The notes: generated by a model from the letters alone, not told the origin. A DNA stretch of 64,000 bases from Permianibacter aggregans (GCF_009756665.1 NZ_CP037953.1:3534001-3598000), one strand, 5' to 3'; positions 39,063 through 49,999 are shown, counted from the stretch's first letter. Program-made: numbers and translations.

Positions 39063-39091
39063 TTCACGTTCAAGATTTTGGCAGGTATAAT
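39063..39091 (+). promoter_or_regulatory. candidate sigma-70 promoter for guaB
   Basis: TTCACG (39063-39068), a 17-base spacer and a perfect TATAAT (39086-39091). The predicted start is near 39098, about 29 bases before the guaB ATG. Confidence 0.6.
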
Positions 39092-39126
39092 CCCGCTTTG
39101 CTCTACCGCGAGGTTTTAGCTCCATT

Positions 39127-40590
39127 ATGCGTATCGTTGGCGAAGCACTGACTTTTGACGATGTACTGTTGGTGCCGGCTCACTCCACTGTACTTCCCCA
39201 CCAAGCCGATTTGCAAACCCGATTGACCCGGGAAATCACCCTGAATATCCCGCTGGTGTCCGCCGCGATGGACACCGTTTCCGAAGCGCGCCTCGCTATT
39301 GCGCTGGCCCAGGAAGGCGGCATCAGCTTCATTCACAAGAACCTGCCGCCGGAATTGCAGGCCGCGCATGTGCGCAAGGTCAAGAAATTCGAAAGCGGCG
39401 TCGTCAACGATCCGATCACGGTCACGCCAAGCACGACGCTGGCCGAGTTGAAGCGCATCACCGAGCAGAACGGTATTTCCGGTGTGCCGGTCGTCGAAGG
39501 CCCGAACCTGGTCGGTATCGTCACCAGTCGCGACACCCGCTTTGAAACCGATTTGAACCAGCCGGTCTCGAATGTCATGACCCCGAAAGAGCGGCTGGTC
39601 ACGGTGCAGGAAGGCACCGACATCAAGACCGCGCTCGGCGTCATGCACAAACACCGCATCGAAAAGGTGCTGGTCGTGAATGGCCAGTTCCACTTGAAAG
39701 GCCTGATCACGGTCAAGGACGTACAGAAATCCACTGATAAGCCAAATGCCTGCAAAGACGCGTTTGGTCATCTGCGCGTCGGTGCGGCCGTCGGTACAGG
39801 CTCCGATACCGATCAGCGCGTTGAGTTGCTGGTCAATGCCGGTGCGGACATCATTCTGGTCGACACCTCGCATGGTCATTCGCAAGGCGTGCTCGACCGG
39901 GTGCGCATGGTCAAGAAAAAATACCCAGGCGTGCAGGTCATCGGCGGTAACGTCGCTACGGCCGCCGGCGCCATGGCGCTGGTTGATGCTGGCGCTGATG
40001 GCGTCAAAATCGGTATCGGACCCGGCTCGATTTGCACAACGCGTATCGTTACCGGTGTCGGCGTGCCGCAGATCACCGCCGTCGCCAGTGCTGCCGAAGC
40101 GCTGAAAGACATCGGCGTTCCGCTGATTGCCGATGGCGGCATCCGTTTCTCAGGCGATATGTGCAAGGCGCTGGTCGCCGGAGCTCATAGCGTCATGGTT
40201 GGTTCATTGCTGGCCGGTACCGAAGAGGCGCCGGGCGAGGTTGAGCTCTACCAAGGTCGCTCCTACAAGAGCTATCGCGGCATGGGCTCGCTCGGTGCGA
40301 TGGCGCAGCGCAATGGCTCTGCCGACCGTTATTTCCAGGGCACGAACGATGCCGAGAAGCTGGTGCCGGAAGGTATCGAAGGCCGGGTGCCGTACAAGGG
40401 CTCGCTGGTTGCCATCGTTCATCAGATGATGGGGGGCCTGCGCTCCTGCATGGGCTTGACCGGTTGCAAGGACATCGAGACCCTGCGTAGCAAGGCCGAG
40501 TTCGTCAAAGTGACATCCGCCGGCATGCGCGAAAGCCATGTTCACGATGTGCAAATCGTCAAAGAAGCCCCGAACTACCGGGTCGACTGA
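39127..40590 (+). CDS. guaB: inosine-5'-monophosphate dehydrogenase
   Basis: 487 residues. It oxidises IMP to XMP, the committed step to GMP. TIM barrel interrupted by two CBS domains (about 93-205). The active cysteine is in GPGSICTTR, and the flap is [16 protein letters not shown]. It is followed by a strong terminator and then guaA, the next enzyme. Confidence 0.97.
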   Translation: MRIVGEALTFDDVLLVPAHSTVLPHQADLQTRLTREITLNIPLVSAAMDTVSEARLAIALAQEGGISFIHKNLPPELQAAHVRKVKKFESGVVNDPITVTPSTTLAELKRITEQNGISGVPVVEGPNLVGIVTSRDTRFETDLNQPVSNVMTPKERLVTVQEGTDIKTALGVMHKHRIEKVLVVNGQFHLKGLITVKDVQKSTDKPNACKDAFGHLRVGAAVGTGSDTDQRVELLVNAGADIILVDTSHGHSQGVLDRVRMVKKKYPGVQVIGGNVATAAGAMALVDAGADGVKIGIGPGSICTTRIVTGVGVPQITAVASAAEALKDIGVPLIADGGIRFSGDMCKALVAGAHSVMVGSLLAGTEEAPGEVELYQGRSYKSYRGMGSLGAMAQRNGSADRYFQGTNDAEKLVPEGIEGRVPYKGSLVAIVHQMMGGLRSCMGLTGCKDIETLRSKAEFVKVTSAGMRESHVHDVQIVKEAPNYRVD

Positions 40591-40610
40591 CAACGAGTGA
40601 AGTTTTTGAT

Positions 40611-40640
40611 GGGACTGCTGAGCAGTCCCGTTTTTATTTT
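40611..40640 (+). terminator. rho-independent terminator after guaB
   Basis: GGGACTGCTGAGCAGTCCC is a perfect stem-loop followed by GTTTTTATTTT. It separates guaB from guaA, so guaA probably has its own promoter within 40641-40772 or depends on readthrough. Confidence 0.9.
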
Positions 40641-40772
40641 CAGGTTGGCAACCGTGTTGCGGCGTATCAATCAGCTTAGCTTTGCTGTGCTATATGCGGT
40701 AACAAGCCAAACGTTTTTCGCAGGCTCCACATTGGAACCCGCCATCTTCAACCGCTTTTTTAAGGTTTGATC

Positions 40773-42350
40773 ATGAGCCAAGACATTCACGCTCACCGCA
40801 TCCTGATTCTGGATTTCGGCAGTCAGTACACGCAATTGATTGCCCGCCGCATTCGTGAAATCGGCGTTTACTGCGAACTCTGGCCCTGGGATGCCGAAGA
40901 AAAAGCCATCCGCGAATTTGCCCCGAACGGCATCGTGTTGTCCGGTGGCCCCGAGTCCGTTACTGAAAGCTGGACGCCGCGCGCCGCCAGTGTCGTGTTT
41001 GAACTCGGCGTACCGGTGCTCGGCATTTGCTACGGCATGCAGACGATGGCGCAACAGCTCGGTGGTCGCGTCGAAGGCGGTGGCAAACGCGAATTCGGTT
41101 ACGCCTCGGTTCGTGTCGTCGGCGATTGCGATTTGCTGCATAACATTGAAGACAAAATCAACGAGAGTGGTCGCGGCGAACTCGATGTCTGGATGAGTCA
41201 TGGTGACAAAGTCGTGGAAGCACCACCGGCTTTTGAAATCATCGCTGAAACCGACAACTGTGCAATTGTCGGCATGGCCGACGAAGGCCGCCGTTTCTAT
41301 GGTTTGCAATTTCATCCGGAAGTGACCCACACCCATCAGGGCATGCGCATACTCGAACGCTTTGTTCGCGACATCTGCGGCTGCGAAAAGAACTGGACTT
41401 CCAGCAATATCATCGAAGAAGCGGTTAGAAATATCCGTGCCCAGGTCGGCAGTGATGAAGTGATTCTCGGCTTGTCCGGCGGTGTCGATTCTTCTGTTGT
41501 GGCGGTGTTGTTGCATCAAGCCATTGGCAAACAGCTGACTTGCGTATTCGTCGATCACGGTCTGCTGCGTTTGCACGAAGGCGATCAGGTCATGGCGATG
41601 TTTGCTGAACACCTCGGCATCAAAGTCATTCGCGTTGATGCCGAAGATCGTTTTCTGTCGGCGCTTGCGGGCGTTGCCGATCCGGAACAAAAACGCAAAA
41701 TCATCGGCAAGTTGTTTGTCGATGTCTTCCAGGAAGAATCACAGAAACTGACCAGCGCCAAATGGCTGGCGCAAGGCACCATTTATCCGGATGTGATCGA
41801 ATCGGCCGGCGCCAAAAGCGGCAAGGCGCATGTGATCAAATCACACCACAACGTCGGTGGCCTGCCGAAAGACATGAAAATGCAGTTGGTTGAGCCGCTG
41901 CGCGAATTGTTCAAAGACGAAGTGCGCAAAATCGGTTTGGAACTCGGCTTGCCTTACAACATGCTCTACCGCCATCCGTTCCCGGGACCGGGTCTGGGCG
42001 TGCGCGTGCTCGGTGAAGTGAAAAAAGAATACTGCGATCTGCTGCGTAAAGCCGATGCCATTTTCATCGACGAGCTGCGCAAAGCCGATTGGTATGACAA
42101 AACTTCACAAGCCTTTGCCGTGTTCCTGCCAGTTAAATCCGTCGGTGTCATGGGCGACGGCCGCAAATACGATTACGTTGTCGCCATTCGTGCCGTGCAA
42201 ACGATCGATTTCATGACCGCGAAATGGGCGCACCTGCCTTACGAATTGCTGGAAACCATTTCCAATCGCATCATCAACGAGATCCCAGGCATTTCTCGCG
42301 TCGTTTACGATGTCTCCGGCAAGCCGCCAGCAACGATTGAGTGGGAATAA
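40773..42350 (+). CDS. guaA: GMP synthase (glutamine-hydrolysing)
   Basis: 525 residues from ATG 40773 (TAAGG upstream; an in-frame TTG lies two codons earlier). The N-terminal glutamine amidotransferase has [11 protein letters not shown] with the nucleophilic Cys. The ATP pyrophosphatase P-loop is [10 protein letters not shown], and a C-terminal dimerisation domain contains [14 protein letters not shown]. It converts XMP to GMP. Confidence 0.97.
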   Translation: MSQDIHAHRILILDFGSQYTQLIARRIREIGVYCELWPWDAEEKAIREFAPNGIVLSGGPESVTESWTPRAASVVFELGVPVLGICYGMQTMAQQLGGRVEGGGKREFGYASVRVVGDCDLLHNIEDKINESGRGELDVWMSHGDKVVEAPPAFEIIAETDNCAIVGMADEGRRFYGLQFHPEVTHTHQGMRILERFVRDICGCEKNWTSSNIIEEAVRNIRAQVGSDEVILGLSGGVDSSVVAVLLHQAIGKQLTCVFVDHGLLRLHEGDQVMAMFAEHLGIKVIRVDAEDRFLSALAGVADPEQKRKIIGKLFVDVFQEESQKLTSAKWLAQGTIYPDVIESAGAKSGKAHVIKSHHNVGGLPKDMKMQLVEPLRELFKDEVRKIGLELGLPYNMLYRHPFPGPGLGVRVLGEVKKEYCDLLRKADAIFIDELRKADWYDKTSQAFAVFLPVKSVGVMGDGRKYDYVVAIRAVQTIDFMTAKWAHLPYELLETISNRIINEIPGISRVVYDVSGKPPATIEWE

Positions 42351-42359
42351 GATTTCGTC

Positions 42360-42800
42360 ATGGCAGTCATTGATATCACGGACCGCGAAGGCAAATTGCT
42401 GGAGCCGGAGTGGTTGGCAAAAGCGGAAAGCGTGCATCGGCAATTGCGTCCGCATTTGCCGGTCGATTATGTCGGTACGATGCGAAGGGTGTTCGTTGGC
42501 GGTGGCCGTATGGCCGTTGCCGCTGAACAGCAGCAGGTGCATGGCGTCGCCGTATGGCGCTGCTATGAAAACACCGTCAACGGTTTGTTTCTGTATGTCG
42601 ATGATCTGATTACCGATGAATCGCTGCGTTCACGCGGTGTCGGCAAACAATTGCTCGATCATTGTCGCGCTATCGCCCGTCATCTCGGGTGCAACGTCTT
42701 TGCGCTCGATAGCGGCACACAGCGTACCCAGGCCCACAAGTTTTATTTCCGCGAACAGATGCATATTTCGGCGTTTCACTTTATTGAAGAGCTGAAGTAA
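42360..42800 (+). CDS. GNAT-family N-acetyltransferase
   Basis: 146 residues. The acetyl-CoA pyrophosphate loop RSRGVGKQLLDH (about 85-96) and the following ALDSGTQRTQAHKFYF are typical GNAT motifs A and B. Substrate unknown. Nine bases separate it from guaA and seven from tadA, so it is likely read with them. Confidence 0.85.
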   Translation: MAVIDITDREGKLLEPEWLAKAESVHRQLRPHLPVDYVGTMRRVFVGGGRMAVAAEQQQVHGVAVWRCYENTVNGLFLYVDDLITDESLRSRGVGKQLLDHCRAIARHLGCNVFALDSGTQRTQAHKFYFREQMHISAFHFIEELK

Positions 42801-42807
42801 ATCGGCG

Positions 42808-43269
42808 ATGACTGACGTCGATATCGATTTGCCATTCATGCAACGCGCGCTGCAATTGGCGCGCGAGGCCGAGGCGATAGGCGAAGTGCCGGTTGGCGCG
42901 CTGCTCGTCGCCGATGGCCAGGTAATTGGCGAAGGCTATAACCAGCCAATCCGCATGAATGATCCTACCGCTCATGCCGAAATCATCGCGTTGCGCGCTG
43001 CCGCCAAGCATCGTGGTAACTACCGGCTCAATGATTGCACACTGTATGTGACCCTTGAGCCCTGTCCGATGTGTGCCGGTGCATTACTGCAGGCGCGAGT
43101 CAAACGGGTAGTGTTCGCCGCCCATGACAAACGGGCCGGGGCCGGCGGCAGTGTGTTGCAGGTGTTGCGGCATCCACAGCTCAATCATATTTGTCAGTTG
43201 ACGCCGGGCGTGTTGGCCGACGAAGCGCAGCAACTGCTGACCCAGTTTTTTCAGAACAAACGTCGCTAA
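42808..43269 (+). CDS. tadA: tRNA(adenine34) deaminase TadA
   Basis: 153 residues. It converts A34 to inosine in the tRNA-Arg(ACG) anticodon. Zinc site: PTAHAEIIALR (His and catalytic Glu) and EPCPMCAGAL (two Cys). The gene is in its common position near guaA. Confidence 0.96.
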   Translation: MTDVDIDLPFMQRALQLAREAEAIGEVPVGALLVADGQVIGEGYNQPIRMNDPTAHAEIIALRAAAKHRGNYRLNDCTLYVTLEPCPMCAGALLQARVKRVVFAAHDKRAGAGGSVLQVLRHPQLNHICQLTPGVLADEAQQLLTQFFQNKRR

Positions 43270-43325
43270 CTGGCGCGACGGTAGTGATAGCAGCGGTTGC
43301 GCCGATTACTTAGGAAAGATGCTGA

Positions 43326-43919
43326 ATGCAACAAATTTCCTTGATGGGTTTTGAACCGGCCAAACCTGCCACCGATCGCTTGTTTTTGGCGTTGTTTCCA
43401 CCAGCGGATGTCGCGGCGAATATTTCCTCGCAATTGCATCGAGTGTGTGAGTCTTCTGGCATCAATGGTCGCGCTGTCCGCACCGAGCGGCTACATTTGA
43501 CGTTGCATCACGTCGGCGATTTTCCCGGTTTACCGGCGGAAACCCTGCGCCAGGCTATCAGTGCTGGAGAGATTCTGGCAGCATCACCGGTTGAAGTCAT
43601 GCTGGATAAAGTCAGCTGCTTTGACAGCAATCCGCGCAAGCCGATGCTGGTGCTGACCGGTGGCGATAATGAAGCGCTACGTGGCTTGCAACAGCAATTG
43701 CTGCGCTGCCTTGCTCGCTATCTTCCGCGTTTCAAACCATCGACGAATTTCACGCCGCATGTGACGATACTCTACGGCGATCCGGCGCAAGGCTGTATGC
43801 GTCATGCTGAACAAACCATTGAGCCCATTCGTTGGCAAGCAACTGAGTTTGTATTGGTACACAGCTTGCTCGGTAAAACCGTGCATCGCCATCTGGCGCG
43901 CTGGCCATTGCAAAACTGA
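43326..43919 (+). CDS. thpR: RNA 2',3'-cyclic phosphodiesterase
   Basis: 197 residues, 2H phosphoesterase family. The two HxTx motifs are HLTLHHVG (about residues 57-60) and HVTILYG (about 142-145), spaced as expected. The family opens 2',3'-cyclic phosphates on RNA and was first described as a 2'-5' RNA ligase. It is convergent with the histidine kinase gene, 7 bases between stops, and no terminator is visible. Confidence 0.88.
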   Translation: MQQISLMGFEPAKPATDRLFLALFPPADVAANISSQLHRVCESSGINGRAVRTERLHLTLHHVGDFPGLPAETLRQAISAGEILAASPVEVMLDKVSCFDSNPRKPMLVLTGGDNEALRGLQQQLLRCLARYLPRFKPSTNFTPHVTILYGDPAQGCMRHAEQTIEPIRWQATEFVLVHSLLGKTVHRHLARWPLQN

Positions 43920-43926
43920 CTCGGTG

Positions 43927-45288
43927 TCAAACCGGTAAACGTATCGTTACCCGCAAGCCACCTTGATCGCGATTGGCAAAACTCAGTTTGCCGTTATGCG
44001 CTTCGATGATCTCCCGCACCAAGGCCAAGCCCAAACCGGTACCGCTGCGTTTGGTCGAATAAAACGGCACCAGAGCATTGGCCAGCACCGTGTCGCTCAT
44101 ACCGCTACCGCGATCGATGATATCAATACGCCAGTGATTGCCCTGGCGTTGCAGGCTGAGTTTGATTTCATCATCCGGCGAGCCAGATTCCTGGGCATTT
44201 TTCAGCAGGTTCAACAGGGCTTGCGAGAGTTGCGCCGGATCGAATGAGGCTTCACTGTCCGGCAGTTCGCCATCAAGCTGAAAGGCTGATTGTTGTTGTA
44301 ATCCCGTGATAAACGCCGGCCAGCGGATACTTTCTTTTTTCGGGTTCGGCAGTTTGGCGAACTGGGCGTAACCGAGAATAAAACGTTCGAGGTGCCGTGC
44401 GCGTTCAGCGACGGTTTCAAATATCGCATCCAATCGTTGATATTGCTGCCGGCGCACCAGTTCTTGGCCGGAGTGGGCGAGTGATGCGATCGGCGCCAAG
44501 GCATTGTTCAGTTCATGACTGATCACGCGTATGACCTTTTTCCAGGTTTGCACTTCCTGACGACGCAACTCAGCGGTCAACTGGCGAATCAAGATCAGCG
44601 TATGGGGGCGACCATTCAATTGAAAGGCGCGCTGGCTGAGCAGAAAAATTTCTTCGTTGTCGTCGATATTGACGGTGAAAATGCCATCGCCATTCTGCCG
44701 GAATGCTTCCTGAAACGCCTCGTTGCTGCGGGCAAGCAAATCGTTCAGCGCGATGCCTTCCAGTCGATGACCTTGATTCAATAATTGTCGCGCCGAATTA
44801 TTGGCGTAGACAAAATGACCGTTGCTGCCGACCAGTGCCATCGCCACTGGGGTGTTCTGTACCATGGTGTCGAGCAGCAGTTCGCGCTGCACCAGTTGCA
44901 GGCGCTGCTCGCGCAGCGTTTGACCCAGCGCGTTGTGGGCATCGATCAACTGGCGCAGTTCATCATCGTAAGACCAATGTATGCCGAAGCTGTAATCGTG
45001 GTCGCGATAGCTGGTCACTGTCCCTGCCAGTGCACGAAACAACGAATGTATTGGCTGCAGAATGCGACGGCCTAACCAATACGCAACCGGTGCGGAAGCG
45101 AGCAGTAACAGCGGCAACGTGAGAGCCAATGGCCATGGCAACTGCATCAGCGCGACGGTCAACAGCGAAATGAACGCAGCAAATAACCACAGGCGCCAGA
45201 ACAGGCGCCTGACAAGCGTGCGTCGAATCAGTTTTTGTTGGGTCGTGGCGTGTGACGGCAAGAGAAAAATGGTCCGTAGGCGTTTCAA
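43927..45288 (-). CDS. sensor histidine kinase of the export operon
   Basis: 453 residues. Two membrane helices (about 29-73) with almost no periplasmic loop, a HAMP-like segment, a PAS domain (about 130-235), then the dimerisation helix with VISHELNNALAPIASL (phospho-His near 258) and a complete ATPase domain (LLNLLKNAQESG, DRGSGMSD, TKRSGTGLGLALVREI). This is the NtrY-like type that pairs with NtrC regulators. With little outside, it probably senses membrane state or an internal signal. The start is a TTG with no clear ribosome site and could be later. It is the last gene of the six-gene leftward operon. Confidence 0.88.
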   Translation of the reverse strand: MKRLRTIFLLPSHATTQQKLIRRTLVRRLFWRLWLFAAFISLLTVALMQLPWPLALTLPLLLLASAPVAYWLGRRILQPIHSLFRALAGTVTSYRDHDYSFGIHWSYDDELRQLIDAHNALGQTLREQRLQLVQRELLLDTMVQNTPVAMALVGSNGHFVYANNSARQLLNQGHRLEGIALNDLLARSNEAFQEAFRQNGDGIFTVNIDDNEEIFLLSQRAFQLNGRPHTLILIRQLTAELRRQEVQTWKKVIRVISHELNNALAPIASLAHSGQELVRRQQYQRLDAIFETVAERARHLERFILGYAQFAKLPNPKKESIRWPAFITGLQQQSAFQLDGELPDSEASFDPAQLSQALLNLLKNAQESGSPDDEIKLSLQRQGNHWRIDIIDRGSGMSDTVLANALVPFYSTKRSGTGLGLALVREIIEAHNGKLSFANRDQGGLRVTIRLPV

Positions 45289-45330
45289 CGGATTCTAAGC
45301 GCTGGATTCTCTGCTGTATATGTGTGGGAA

Positions 45331-46668
45331 TCAGTCGCGTTGAATGTCAAAGCGCTCCATGCGCCGATACAGCGCCTGGCGTGACAACCCCAAGCTTGAT
45401 GCAGCACGACTGACGACGCCATTGGCTTGTGCCAAGGCTTGCTCGATGGTGGTCTTGTCCGGTTCATTGTCGCTGCTGCGCACGGCGGCGTTCAACGCAC
45501 TCAAGCCCAAGTCTGCGGCGGAAATTGGTTGCTCCGGATTCAGCAGGCAGGCACGTTGGATGCTGTTTTTCAGTTCGCGAACATTACCGGGCCAGGTGTG
45601 TTTCAACAGCGCTTTGCGTGCCGAATCATCAAAGCGTCGACCGTTTGGTAAAAAGTTTTCAGCCAGTGGCAGGATATCGCCGGGCCGCTCGGCTAACGGC
45701 GGTAGATACACTTCAATGGCGTTCAAACGGTAATACAAATCCTCGCGGAACTGCCCGGCCTGAATCATCTGCGGCAAATCGGCGTTAGTGGCGCTGATGA
45801 TGCGCACTTTTACCTGTTGCTCGCGATTGGAGCCGAGGCGGGCAAAGCGGCCGGTTTCCAATACTCGCAGCAATTTGATTTGACCGGATAGCGGCAGGTT
45901 ACCGATCTCATCAAGAAAAAGCGTGCCGCCGTCGGCGGCGGCGAATTTGCCTTCGCGTGCCTTGTTGGCACCGGTGTAGGCGCCGGCTTCCGCACCGAAT
46001 AATTCGGCTTCGATCAATTCGTTTGGCAGCGCGCCACAATTGATGCTAATGAAAGGACCGGACTTTACCGAAGAATTGGCTTGAATCACTTCAGCAATGC
46101 GTTCCTTGCCGGCGCCATTGGGGCCGGTAATCAACACCGGCACGTCGGCTTTGGCAATCTGCGTCGCCAGCGTCAGCACCCGTTCAGTGGTTGGATCGGC
46201 AAATACAAAACCGCGTAAATCAAAGCGAGTGCGCAATTCGTGTTGCCGTCTTCTGTCGGCGCGATTGCGTTCAGTCAGCTCGCGTGTGCTTTGGCTGAGT
46301 TCCAGCAGGTTTTCCACTGTCGCGAGCAGCCGATGATCATCCCAGGGTTTGGCCAGGTAATCGGCAGCGCCGGCTTTGATCAATTCAACGGCGGTTTCCA
46401 GATGGGTCCAAGCGGTCAGCAGAATGATCGGCATGTCCGGAAAAGAGGCGCGTATCGAGCGGAACAGTTCCCGGCCTTCATCACCGGAGGTGGTGTCGGC
46501 CGAGAAGTTCATGTCCTGAATAATCAGGTCGATGCTGTGATCTTGCAATGCCTGCAAACCGGCGGCAGGCGTGGTTGCCGAAATGGATTCGATATCGTGC
46601 AGCGATAGCAGCACATCGAGTGCCATCGACACCGACTCATTGTCATCAATAATCAAAATGGTCGGCAT
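45331..46668 (-). CDS. sigma-54-dependent response regulator (NtrC type)
   Basis: 445 residues from the ATG at 46668; a GTG three codons upstream is equally possible. Receiver domain about 1-122 with the phosphoryl Asp in IIQDMNFSADT. AAA+ domain about 160-390: Walker A GPNGAGKE, sigma-54 contact loop GAYTGA (a functional variant of GAFTGA), Walker B LFLDEIGNLPL. A Fis-type helix-turn-helix at the end (ASSLGLSRQALYRRMERF). It lies between the permease and kinase genes of the operon. The sigma-54 promoter and palindromes upstream of the first gene are its obvious targets. Confidence 0.92.
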   Translation of the reverse strand: MPTILIIDDNESVSMALDVLLSLHDIESISATTPAAGLQALQDHSIDLIIQDMNFSADTTSGDEGRELFRSIRASFPDMPIILLTAWTHLETAVELIKAGAADYLAKPWDDHRLLATVENLLELSQSTRELTERNRADRRRQHELRTRFDLRGFVFADPTTERVLTLATQIAKADVPVLITGPNGAGKERIAEVIQANSSVKSGPFISINCGALPNELIEAELFGAEAGAYTGANKAREGKFAAADGGTLFLDEIGNLPLSGQIKLLRVLETGRFARLGSNREQQVKVRIISATNADLPQMIQAGQFREDLYYRLNAIEVYLPPLAERPGDILPLAENFLPNGRRFDDSARKALLKHTWPGNVRELKNSIQRACLLNPEQPISAADLGLSALNAAVRSSDNEPDKTTIEQALAQANGVVSRAASSLGLSRQALYRRMERFDIQRD

Positions 46669-46693
46669 CGACTGCACACTCTCCGGGAATTAT

Positions 46694-47932
46694 TTATACG
46701 CTACGGGTTGCTTCGGCGGCGGGTACGCTGGCGCCTTTCCAGGCCGGGCCGAGCACCGCGATAACGCCGAGCGCAACGAGCGTAACGATACCATAGGCGA
46801 GCAGCATCAGCGGTAGCCGTGATAACTCCATGACACTGACCAGCACATGGTTCAGCGACAAGGTCAGCCCCACACCAAGCAGAATGCCAAAGCCGCTGAT
46901 CAATAAATTCTCGGTGATGAAATAGCGCAGAATGTCCTGCTTCATCGCACCGAGCGCACGACGGATACCAATTTGTTTACGGCGTTGATTGACCCACAGC
47001 GTTGCCATGCCGACGATACCGCTGGCGGTGATCAGCAGCATCAAACCCGTGACCGTCAGCAGCATATTCGACAGTGCATTTTCTGCGCGATAACGGCTTT
47101 CCCGGTACTCATCAATGCCGCGAGTTGACAGCACCACCCTATCATTGCGGAGAGTGCTCAACACATTTTCCGCCTCGGCCATGACCTTGGCGCGATCTTC
47201 TGCGGCTGTGCGCACCAGGTATTGGGAATAGCCCTGAAGAAAACGCGCAGGCAGAATCATGGAATATTCGGCTTGTTCACCAACCGGTGCATGTGGGCTT
47301 TGCAGTTTTTCGACAATTCCAACAATGGTTAGCGCCGGAGCTTCATCACCCGTGCCCCAATAAATGGTTTTCCCGACAAAACTGCTGGTCTCTGGAAACA
47401 TTTTCTTCGCGGCGGCCAATGACAGTATGACGCTGTTAAGCTCTGGTAAGCTGCCATCATCCGGGTTGACGTCAATGATTTCGTTCTGATGAAACTCCCG
47501 GCCCTCAAGCAGATTCAATCCGAGTGTATCGACTAAGGAGCCGGGAATGATGTACTGCGCGGCGTTCAGCGTTTCGTTGCGTTGTGCGCGGTCGACCGCC
47601 AGACCGGTGGTCCAGTCCGATCGTGCCAATGGTGCCTGATTGGTCCAGGTTACTGATTTAACGCCGGGAATCGCGCGCAGCGCCGCCTCATCGGCAAGTT
47701 GCATATCCTTGACGTTGGTAATCTCGCGGAATGGCACCACGCGAGTCAAAAACACTTCGTCTTCAATAGCACCGCTTGGCCGTTTGGCCACTTCCAGCCG
47801 ATCGCCAATGATATACAGCGCGTTGCACAGCACGGCTAGGGTCAGGGCGATTTGCAGGGCAATCAGCAGCGCGCCGGTTTTGTTACGCAGCAGGGCCGAC
47901 AGGATAGGGCGGCATTCGAGAAACATATTCAT
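46694..47932 (-). CDS. ABC transporter permease, FtsX/MacB type (second)
   Basis: 412 residues from ATG 47932, preferred over an upstream GTG because AAGGTGG lies 5 bases before it. One N-terminal membrane helix (about 21-43), a large periplasmic MacB-like domain (about 44-285), then three helices in the FtsX domain (LLTVTGLMLLITASGIVG, ENLLISGFGILLGVG, MLLAYGIVTLVALGVIAVL). It should dimerise with the permease encoded just before it. These are mechanotransmission transporters rather than classic channels. Confidence 0.88.
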   Translation of the reverse strand: MNMFLECRPILSALLRNKTGALLIALQIALTLAVLCNALYIIGDRLEVAKRPSGAIEDEVFLTRVVPFREITNVKDMQLADEAALRAIPGVKSVTWTNQAPLARSDWTTGLAVDRAQRNETLNAAQYIIPGSLVDTLGLNLLEGREFHQNEIIDVNPDDGSLPELNSVILSLAAAKKMFPETSSFVGKTIYWGTGDEAPALTIVGIVEKLQSPHAPVGEQAEYSMILPARFLQGYSQYLVRTAAEDRAKVMAEAENVLSTLRNDRVVLSTRGIDEYRESRYRAENALSNMLLTVTGLMLLITASGIVGMATLWVNQRRKQIGIRRALGAMKQDILRYFITENLLISGFGILLGVGLTLSLNHVLVSVMELSRLPLMLLAYGIVTLVALGVIAVLGPAWKGASVPAAEATRSV

Positions 47933-47942
47933 TGCGACCACC

Positions 47943-49256
47943 TTATTGGGATTTCAGTTGCACGGCGGGTTTCACCTGGCAAGCGCGCCAGGTCGGGAGA
48001 AGGCCTGATAACAGCGTGGCAAGAATCGCCAGACCAATCGTGGCCAGCAGCATTTCGACATTCATCGTGGCCACCGTTTCCATGCTGCTTGATTGTTGGG
48101 CGATCAACGCGAGGCCAGCAAAACTTAAACCCAGGCCGAGTACGCCACCGGCGAGGCCAATGACACCGGTTTCAATCAGGAATTGAGTGAAGATATCGCG
48201 GCGATTGGCGCCGAGCGCGCGGCGCACACCGATTTCTCCGGCGCGGGCGCTGTATTTGGCCAGCATCAAACCGACGGCGTTAACCAGACAGACCAGCAGA
48301 AAGCCGATCGCCAGAATGGATTGCAGCTTGCTGTCCTTGCCTATCACTTCGCGTTCTTCCAGCCATTCCATGACATCGTAGGTTTGGAAGCTGATTGGAC
48401 GCTGATAGCGACCAAGTTTTTTCTGCTCGGTGATGTAGTTGTGCAGATAATCATTCAACGCCGCACGCGACTGATGTGGTCCAAGTTCGAACCAGAATTG
48501 AATCCAGGTGCACTCTGATTGCAGAAAGCCTTCAAAGCCATCACCAGAGCGTGGGCCGTTGCATTGCACTGAGCCATTGTTGCGATACTCTTGGGCCAGC
48601 GCTGCTTTTAGCGGTATGAACATCGACTCAATTTCGCCGTAGGTGGCTTTACCAGAGATCAATCGGTAATAGCGCGGCAACGGTTGCCAATCATCAATGA
48701 CGCCGACCACACGATACTGGCGATCATTGGCGTTAAAAAATCGACCGATTGGATCGTCACTTTTAAACAAGCGCTCGCTCATGGATTTGCTCAACACCGC
48801 GACCGGTGTGCCATTGGCATCTTCGTCCACAGTCCACGAACTGCCATGCAGAAACGGCACGTTGAACATCGGGAAGAAATCGGCGGTGACGGCCAATCCG
48901 TCGGTAAAAAAGTTTGGTAGCTCTTTGCGGTCACTTTCAATGATCGAGGCAATGCCGTAAATCGCCGTTTGTCGTAGTGCGTATTTCTGTTGCAGCAAAT
49001 TATTAGCGTCGATATAGCTGATTTGTATTGGCGGTTCTTCGCCTTCGATATAGCTTTCCAATTGGCCGTTATCAAGCAGTGGCACGACCAACCGTTCACT
49101 TTTCTCCGGAATCGGATTACCGGACATCATGTACAGCACGGTCAGCGTCGACATGCTGGCGGCGATACCGATGGCAATGGTCAGGATCATCAATCCGGTC
49201 AGAATCGGGTTACGGCGCAGCCGCTTGAACCCCAGTCGAACATAGTAGGCGAACAT
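47943..49256 (-). CDS. ABC transporter permease, FtsX/MacB type (first)
   Basis: 437 residues from ATG 49256, chosen because GGAG lies 8 bases upstream and the family start MFAYYVRLGFKRLRRNP follows. Membrane helix about 19-40, periplasmic core domain about 41-315 (MFNVPFLHGSSW, DDPIGRFFNANDRQYRVVGV), then three C-terminal helices. Similar in build to, but clearly diverged from, the second permease, so the transporter is probably a heterodimer. The reading frame overlaps or abuts the ATPase stop (GTGATG). Confidence 0.88.
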   Translation of the reverse strand: MFAYYVRLGFKRLRRNPILTGLMILTIAIGIAASMSTLTVLYMMSGNPIPEKSERLVVPLLDNGQLESYIEGEEPPIQISYIDANNLLQQKYALRQTAIYGIASIIESDRKELPNFFTDGLAVTADFFPMFNVPFLHGSSWTVDEDANGTPVAVLSKSMSERLFKSDDPIGRFFNANDRQYRVVGVIDDWQPLPRYYRLISGKATYGEIESMFIPLKAALAQEYRNNGSVQCNGPRSGDGFEGFLQSECTWIQFWFELGPHQSRAALNDYLHNYITEQKKLGRYQRPISFQTYDVMEWLEEREVIGKDSKLQSILAIGFLLVCLVNAVGLMLAKYSARAGEIGVRRALGANRRDIFTQFLIETGVIGLAGGVLGLGLSFAGLALIAQQSSSMETVATMNVEMLLATIGLAILATLLSGLLPTWRACQVKPAVQLKSQ

Positions 49257-49261
49257 CGGCA

Positions 49262-49999
49262 TCACTCCGTGGCCGCGGCCGGTGCGCCGGCTTTGTTGTG
49301 GCTGAAACTTTGCAGCAGGCTGGCGGCTTCTTCGGCGATATCGATGACCTGGCCATCGACGAAATGGACATTGCGCTGGGCGCGCGCGGCCAGCTCGTTA
49401 TCGTGAGTAACCATGACAATCGTTGTGCCTTGCGCATTGATTTCCTCCAGCAACTCCATGATGCCGCGCGCCATCGTGCTGTCGAGGTTGCCAGTCGGTT
49501 CGTCGGCGAGCAGCAGGCGTGGCGTACCGGCCAGCGCGCGAGCAATGGCGACGCGTTGTTGCTGGCCACCGGAGAGTTCCGCCGGGTAATGATTGATGCG
49601 AGAAAGCAGGCCAACGCGCAGCAGTGCGTCTTCAATACGTTTCTTGCGTTCGGCGGCCGAATAGCCGCGATAGCGCAACGGCACATCGACGTTGTCAAAC
49701 AGATTCAAATCCGGGATCAGGTTGTAACCCTGGAAAACAAAACCGATTTTTTCGTTGCGCAGACGTGAGCGCTCGTTGTCGTTCAAGCCGCGCACGTCGA
49801 CGCCGTCGAGCCAGTATTCGCCGCTGCTCAGCTCTTCCAGCATGCCGGCGATATTCAGGAACGTGGTTTTACCGGAACCGGACGGACCGGTGACGGCAAC
49901 GAACTCGCCTTCCTTGACGTGAATGTTGATACCGCGCAGCGCATGCGTTTCGATCATCTGGGTGCGGTACACCTTGCTCAAGTTATTCATTTTCAGCAT
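49262..49999 (-). CDS. ABC transporter ATP-binding protein (MacB/LolD type)
   Basis: 245 residues. Walker [10 protein letters not shown]-loop [12 protein letters not shown], signature LSGGQQQR, Walker [14 protein letters not shown]-loop VTHD. This subfamily powers FtsX-type permeases in MacAB-like or Lol-like systems. AAGGAAACTGTC precedes the ATG. It lies between the membrane-fusion gene and the two permease genes. Confidence 0.93.
   Translation of the reverse strand: MLKMNNLSKVYRTQMIETHALRGINIHVKEGEFVAVTGPSGSGKTTFLNIAGMLEELSSGEYWLDGVDVRGLNDNERSRLRNEKIGFVFQGYNLIPDLNLFDNVDVPLRYRGYSAAERKKRIEDALLRVGLLSRINHYPAELSGGQQQRVAIARALAGTPRLLLADEPTGNLDSTMARGIMELLEEINAQGTTIVMVTHDNELAARAQRNVHFVDGQVIDIAEEAASLLQSFSHNKAGAPAAATE

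Noticed and set aside
39103-39885. 260-codon leftward open frame opposite guaB
   Set aside because: Complement of guaB, which is fully supported by motifs on the other strand.
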